9,102 bases of DNA from Bacilli bacterium (GTDB taxonomy: Bacteria > Bacillota_I > Bacilli_A > RF39 > UBA660). The translations under genes and the position numbers were made by a program. A model generated the notes under the pieces. The model was not told the origin of the DNA. It saw only the letters and a list, made by a program, of their open reading frames with translations, and did no database searches. The DNA lies in contig CAAFVA010000020.1 in NCBI GenBank assembly GCA_900766325.1, positions 1 through 9,102 on the forward strand, given 5' to 3'. Shown here one piece after another: positions 6,331 through 9,102 of this stretch (positions within the stretch are counted from its first letter, which is position 1; each line of letters starts with the position of its first letter).

Positions 6331-6337
6331 ACATAAC
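6323..6337 (+). repeat. Palindrome across the engB -10
   Basis: GTTAT (6323-6327) and ATAAC (6333-6337) are inverted around five bases, on the -10 and expected transcript start. It resembles the yutD palindrome at 768-784, but its centre sits one base differently relative to the -10. Confidence 0.3.
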
Positions 6338-6364
6338 GCAATTAAAAGATTTGCATTTAAATTG

Positions 6365-6372
6365 AAGGTGAT
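6365..6372 (+). promoter_or_regulatory. Ribosome binding site fixing the engB start
   Basis: AAGGTGAT ends four bases before the ATG at 6377. The der site (7018-7025) has the same form and the same spacing. Confidence 0.85.
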
Positions 6373-6376
6373 TAAA

Positions 6377-6970
6377 ATGAAAATAAATAATGTAGAAGAA
6401 CCAATAATTGCGGTTAGAAGAAGTCAGTATCCGACTGATAATAAACCCGAGTTTCTTCTTTTGGGCAGAAGTAACGTTGGTAAATCTAGTTTTATTAATT
6501 CTATTTTGGAAAGAAGAAATTTAGCTAGAATATCCAGTAAACCAGGGAAAACACAGACCATTAATTTTTATAAAGTAAATGATGACTTTTATTTAGTAGA
6601 CGTACCTGGTTATGGTTATACATCATCAGGCAAATCTGATCAAAAAAAGTTTGGTATGATGATAGAAGAATATTTATCAGAAAGAGAAAACCTAAAGCAA
6701 GTATTTATGTTGGTAGATTTCAGACATAAACCAACGGAAGATGATTTGCTTATGTATAACTTTTTAAAGTTTCATGGTGTAAAAGTTACTTTAATTGCAA
6801 CTAAAGTTGATAAGATAGGTTCAACACAAAGAGAAAAATATAAGAAACAAGTTACTGATAATATAGACTTGGCAATTGGGGATGAGCTTGTTTTGTTCTC
6901 ATCTAAAACAAAGTTAGGTAAAAAAGAAATTCAAGGTATTATTGAAAAGGAAGTTTATGAAACACTTTAA
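6377..6970 (+). CDS. engB: Ribosome biogenesis GTP-binding protein EngB/YsxC
   Basis: A TRAFAC-class GTPase needed for late assembly of the 50S subunit; it acts in the cytoplasm on the pre-ribosome. From 6377 it has 197 residues, matching Bacillus YsxC (about 195). All G motifs are seen: G1 GRSNVGKS (30-37), G2 KTQT (58-61), G3 DVPGYGY (75-81, the EngB form of DxPG), G4 TKVD (142-145) and G5 SSK (175-177). LARISSKPGKTQTINFY is a typical EngB switch I region. The open frame extends back to 6302, but that stretch is the promoter and the extra residues are not in the family. It has its own promoter, and a terminator overlaps its end; in Bacillus the gene sits after lonA, which is not seen here. 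Confidence 0.97.
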   Translation: MKINNVEEPIIAVRRSQYPTDNKPEFLLLGRSNVGKSSFINSILERRNLARISSKPGKTQTINFYKVNDDFYLVDVPGYGYTSSGKSDQKKFGMMIEEYLSERENLKQVFMLVDFRHKPTEDDLLMYNFLKFHGVKVTLIATKVDKIGSTQREKYKKQVTDNIDLAIGDELVLFSSKTKLGKKEIQGIIEKEVYETL

Positions 6971-6982
6971 TAAACTTCTTTT
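6946..6982 (+). terminator. Intrinsic terminator overlapping the end of engB
   Basis: GAAGTTTAT (6950-6958) pairs perfectly with ATAAACTTC (6970-6978); the stem extends to 6946-6982 through one G-T and three A-T pairs, with an 11-base loop. T-rich sequence follows (6976-6988, interrupted by C and AA). The TAA stop (6968-6970) lies at the loop-stem junction. It probably separates engB from der. Confidence 0.65.
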
Positions 6983-7004
6983 AATTTTAAATTTATGTTA
7001 TAAT
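6976..7004 (+). promoter_or_regulatory. Sigma-A promoter of der
   Basis: An extended -10, TG at 6996-6997 and TATAAT at 6999-7004; the -35 at 17-base spacing is poor (TTCTTT, 6976-6981) and overlaps the engB terminator. The predicted transcript start near 7011 is beyond the GTG at 7006. Confidence 0.65.
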
Positions 7005-7017
7005 TGTGAGCGTTAAA

Positions 7018-7025
7018 GAGGTGAT
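7018..7025 (+). promoter_or_regulatory. Ribosome binding site fixing the der start
   Basis: GAGGTGAT ends four bases before the ATG at 7030. It would lie inside the coding frame if translation started at the GTG at 7006. Confidence 0.85.
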
Positions 7026-7029
7026 GTTT

Positions 7030-8343
7030 ATGAAATTACCAACCATTGCGCTAGTTGGAAGACCAAATGTTGGAAAGTCTACGGTATTTAATAGGTTAGT
7101 GGGAAAAAAGCAAGCCATAATAGAAGATACACCAGGAGTTACCCGTGATAGAATTTATGGTACTGGTTCCTATTTTGATTATAAGTACAACGTAATAGAT
7201 ACTGGTGGAATAGATATTTCGGATGATACTTTTAATAAGGAAATAAAAATGCAAGCTGAACTTGCGATAGATGAAGCTGATGTGGTTATATTTGTTGTTG
7301 ATGGTAAAGAAGGAATTACCACGAATGATTTAGTTGTAAGGGATATTTTAAGACGTAGTAATAAAAAGGTAATCGTTGCAATTAACAAAATAGACAATAA
7401 AAAATCACAGGAAAACATATATGATTTTTACGAATTAGGCTTTGATTACTATGTTTCAATTTCGGCCGAACATAACGTTGGCATGGATGATTTGATGGAT
7501 GAAGTAACAAAAGATTTTCCAAAGGTTTCTTACGAAGAGTATGCCTCTGACGTTGTTAAATTTTGCGTTATAGGTCGTCCTAACGTAGGTAAATCTTCAC
7601 TGGTTAATGCGATTTTAAACGAAGAAAGAGTAATTGTAAGCGATGTTGCAGGAACCACTCGTGATACGGTTGATACCATGTTTAATTATGAAAAAAGACC
7701 ATTTGTTGTAATTGATACCGCCGGTATGAGAAAAAAAGGAAGAGTATATGAAACGGTTGAAAAGTATAGTCTTTTAAGAAGCATGAAAGCAATTGATAGA
7801 TCTGACGTATGCCTGGTTGTTATAAATGCTCAAGAGGGTATAATAGAGCATGATAAACACATTGCAAGTTATGCTTTAGAAGCTGGTAAAGCACTTGTTT
7901 TAGTAGTAAACAAATGGGATACTGTTGAAAACAAAGATCAAGGGATAAAAGAGTTTACTAATAAAGTAAGGGCAGAGTTTCAGTTTTTAAGTTATGTTCC
8001 TATTGTGTTTTTATCAGCTAAAACAAAAAAACGACTTCATACTTTAATGCCAGAAGTTATAAAAGTGTTTGATAACGCTCATAAAGAGGTTAAAACTAGC
8101 GTTTTAAACGACGTTATCGTTGATGCGGTAGCACAAGAAGCACCACCGTCATACAAGGGTAAGAGGCTTAAAATATACTATGTATCACAAACACAAGTTG
8201 CACCCCCTAAATTTACTTTTTTTGTTAATAATAAAGGACTATTACATTTTTCCTACGAAAGATACCTAGAAAATAAGATAAGAGAAAATTTTGGTTTTGA
8301 AGGAACACCAATAGTTTTTCAGTTTAAAAATCGAAATGAGTAA
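7030..8343 (+). CDS. der: Ribosome biogenesis GTPase Der (EngA)
   Basis: An essential tandem GTPase that binds the maturing 50S subunit. From 7030 it has 437 residues, as in Bacillus (436). The first G domain shows GRPNVGKS (10-17), TPGVTRD (34-40), DTGG (57-60), NKID (119-122) and SISAEH (143-148). The second shows GRPNVGKS (182-189), AGTTRD (207-212), DTAG (229-232), NKWD (294-297) and SAK (329-331). The C-terminal KH-like domain (about 350-437) includes APPSYKGKRLKIYYVSQ and ends as the family does. The frame is open back to a GTG at 7006, but this precedes the predicted transcript start, and GAGGTGAT supports 7030. The next gene begins two bases after the stop. Confidence 0.98.
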   Translation: MKLPTIALVGRPNVGKSTVFNRLVGKKQAIIEDTPGVTRDRIYGTGSYFDYKYNVIDTGGIDISDDTFNKEIKMQAELAIDEADVVIFVVDGKEGITTNDLVVRDILRRSNKKVIVAINKIDNKKSQENIYDFYELGFDYYVSISAEHNVGMDDLMDEVTKDFPKVSYEEYASDVVKFCVIGRPNVGKSSLVNAILNEERVIVSDVAGTTRDTVDTMFNYEKRPFVVIDTAGMRKKGRVYETVEKYSLLRSMKAIDRSDVCLVVINAQEGIIEHDKHIASYALEAGKALVLVVNKWDTVENKDQGIKEFTNKVRAEFQFLSYVPIVFLSAKTKKRLHTLMPEVIKVFDNAHKEVKTSVLNDVIVDAVAQEAPPSYKGKRLKIYYVSQTQVAPPKFTFFVNNKGLLHFSYERYLENKIRENFGFEGTPIVFQFKNRNE

Positions 8344-8345
8344 TA

Positions 8346-8963
8346 ATGAAACCTATAGTTTTAAAAAAAATAAATAATGTTTATAAAATACCTAAGTTTT
8401 TAAAAATATATGCTGGAAAAAGAAAATTTTATTTTGAAGACAAAGGTAAGTTGTATGATAAAAAAATAAAAACGGATGATAAAGAAGTAAGGCAGGTATC
8501 TTTACTGACTGAGGCTTTAAATATAAAAAGTAGAAAAGAAAGATTTTCTTATATATATGATATGTCTTGTGATTTGTTGGATGAAGATTTTATTTATAAA
8601 AACGTATGTGATTTTAAATGCGGAAAGTGTATTAAAGATAGACTTTATAATAAATTAGGTGGTGGATGTTGTTGCGATAGGAATCATGAAACCATGTGTC
8701 CTTATTTAACCAAAAATGGTTGTTCTATTAGATGTTTGGCTTGTAAATTTCATATTTGTAATGTTTTAAAGAAGAATGGTTATAAATATCGTATTAAAGA
8801 TATATACATATTAAGATACCTATTAAATTGGAAGCAGAAAATTATGGTTTATAATGATTTTTTTATGACTCGTGATGAGGTTTTAAAACATGTTATAAAA
8901 AATAGTATTTTATTATGGTTGTTTTCCAAGAAAAAAAGGTTTGTTAAATATAATATAAAATAA
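8346..8963 (+). CDS. Unrecognised Cys-rich, probably metal-binding protein
   Basis: A 205-residue basic protein I cannot name. It has twelve Cys, concentrated in the middle: Cys75, 88, 92, 95, a CCC triplet at 108-110, then 118, 126, 130, 133 and 138. The arrangements CDFKCGKC (88-95), GGGCCCDRNHETMC (105-118), CSIRCLACKFHIC (126-138) point to bound zinc or an iron-sulfur cluster. Residues 63-82 (RKERFSYIYDMSCDLLDEDF) look helical. The N terminus (1-50) is Lys/Tyr-rich and the C terminus basic. Similar Cys-rich proteins are widespread in gut Firmicutes, with no assigned role. It starts two bases after der with no good Shine-Dalgarno (TGAG at 8337-8340 at best), so translation is probably coupled to der, suggesting a joint product level. 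A ribosome- or RNA-linked role is only a guess from this position. Confidence 0.82.
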   Translation: MKPIVLKKINNVYKIPKFLKIYAGKRKFYFEDKGKLYDKKIKTDDKEVRQVSLLTEALNIKSRKERFSYIYDMSCDLLDEDFIYKNVCDFKCGKCIKDRLYNKLGGGCCCDRNHETMCPYLTKNGCSIRCLACKFHICNVLKKNGYKYRIKDIYILRYLLNWKQKIMVYNDFFMTRDEVLKHVIKNSILLWLFSKKKRFVKYNIK

Positions 8964-8991
8964 GTTATTCGGAATGAGTAATTTATTTTTT
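8957..8991 (+). terminator. Probable intrinsic terminator after the Cys-rich gene
   Basis: A stem of up to 14 bp (8957-8970 with 8976-8989) around the loop GGAAT, with two G-T pairs, and six Ts at 8986-8991. The TAA stop (8961-8963) lies in the left arm. Only the top of the stem has G/C, so read-through is plausible. Confidence 0.55.
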
Positions 8992-9021
8992 CATCTTGTT
9001 TTTCGAGTTTTTTCTTCAAAA

Positions 9022-9072
9022 TAGTTTATATAATAGAAAATTAAAAAAAGAAAGGAACTATTATATGAACTA
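9022..9072 (+). repeat. 15-bp inverted repeat spanning promoter and start codon
   Basis: TAGTTTATATAATAG (9022-9036) is complementary to CTATTATATGAACTA (9058-9072): 14 Watson-Crick pairs and one U-G pair, with a 21-base purine-rich loop (9037-9057). The left arm holds the -10 TATAAT, the right arm holds the ATG, and the loop holds the Shine-Dalgarno AAAGGA. An RNA reading through from upstream could hide its start codon; one begun at the local promoter lacks the left arm. Confidence 0.8.
9029..9034 (+). promoter_or_regulatory. -10 box of the gene at 9065
   Basis: TATAAT, perfect match; transcript start expected near 9041. No convincing -35 lies 16-18 bases upstream (T-rich sequence with TTTTTT at 9008-9013), so it may rely on an activator or on the T-tract. 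Confidence 0.6.
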
Positions 9073-9102
9073 CTATAACGAAATAAAACAAGAACTAGTA
9101 AA
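9065..9102 (+). CDS. Start of a gene, cut by the window end
   Basis: An ATG eight bases after AGGA (9053-9056) opens a frame that reads MNYYNEIKQELV and then leaves the window. Twelve residues are too few for a firm name. The start resembles DUF1016/YhcG-type proteins (PDDEXK nuclease family), which often begin with YYNEIKxEL. It is also compatible with WhiA, whose N terminus has an xxIKxEL pattern. Its promoter, Shine-Dalgarno and start codon are caught up in the inverted repeat at 9022-9072, so its expression is probably kept separate from the der transcript upstream. Confidence 0.55.
   Translation, partial: MNYYNEIKQELV

Larger units (their letters stand above)
6300..6360 (+). repeat. Direct repeat flanking the engB promoter
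   Basis: ATTTGCATTTTAA (6300-6312) and ATTTGCATTTAA (6349-6360) are near-identical words 49 bases apart. The first contains the -35; the second lies in the leader just before the Shine-Dalgarno. They could be two sites for one regulator, or chance in AT-rich DNA. Confidence 0.4.

Noticed and set aside
6302..6376. Extended N terminus of engB from a TTG at 6302
   Set aside because: These bases are the -35/-10 promoter and leader; the family N terminus and a good Shine-Dalgarno place the start at 6377.
7006..7029. GTG start for der at 7006
   Set aside because: It lies two bases after the -10, before the expected transcript start, and the GAGGTGAT serving 7030 would be inside the frame.
1..9102. 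CRISPR array, tRNA, insertion sequence or prophage
   Set aside because: No regularly spaced repeats, no cloverleaf-like sequence, no transposase or phage protein, and no long terminal repeats were seen; genes are core-type and all on one strand.

Overview
The window is an AT-rich (roughly 30% GC by eye), gene-dense piece of chromosome from an endospore-forming member of the Bacillota, most likely Bacilli or an Erysipelotrichia-like or uncultured gut relative. The evidence is the yunB-yutD pair known from Bacillus, an alpha/beta-type small acid-soluble spore protein with a sigma-G-like promoter, GAGGTGAT-type Shine-Dalgarno sites and TGTTATAAT extended -10 promoters. TGA is used as a stop, so the genetic code looks standard. 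All genes read on the + strand. I see no insertion sequence, phage gene, CRISPR array, tRNA or rRNA.

Left block (1-2460): yunB (sporulation), yutD, a DUF1292 protein, and an unrecognised 297-residue Pro/Glu- and Asn-rich protein whose gene follows the DUF1292 gene in one unit and ends at a clear terminator. Spore block (2496-2807): a monocistronic SASP gene with its own sigma-G-like promoter and terminator. Metabolic block (2805-5008): ackA (acetate kinase, GTG start) and an NrnA-like DHH phosphoesterase in one operon with a terminator at the end. Next (5039-6293) come a small unrecognised acidic protein and a MYG1/UPF0160-family DHH-type protein, almost touching.

GTPase block (6302-8989): engB (ysxC) and der (engA), both ribosome-assembly GTPases. 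Each has its own extended -10 promoter, and an intrinsic terminator overlaps the end of engB. A 205-residue protein with twelve cysteines follows der after two bases and probably shares its transcript. The longest open frames of engB and der start inside their promoters; Shine-Dalgarno sites place the real starts at 6377 and 7030.

At the right edge a gene starts at 9065 and runs out of the window after 12 codons. A 15-bp inverted repeat there (9022-9036 / 9058-9072) has its left arm on the promoter -10 and its right arm on the start codon, with the Shine-Dalgarno in the loop. Only read-through transcripts could form this hairpin, which could silence translation of messages not made from the gene's own promoter. 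This is the most interesting regulatory structure seen. Most of the rest is ordinary core genome; the 297-residue protein, the Cys-rich protein and the 92-residue protein are the least explained genes.
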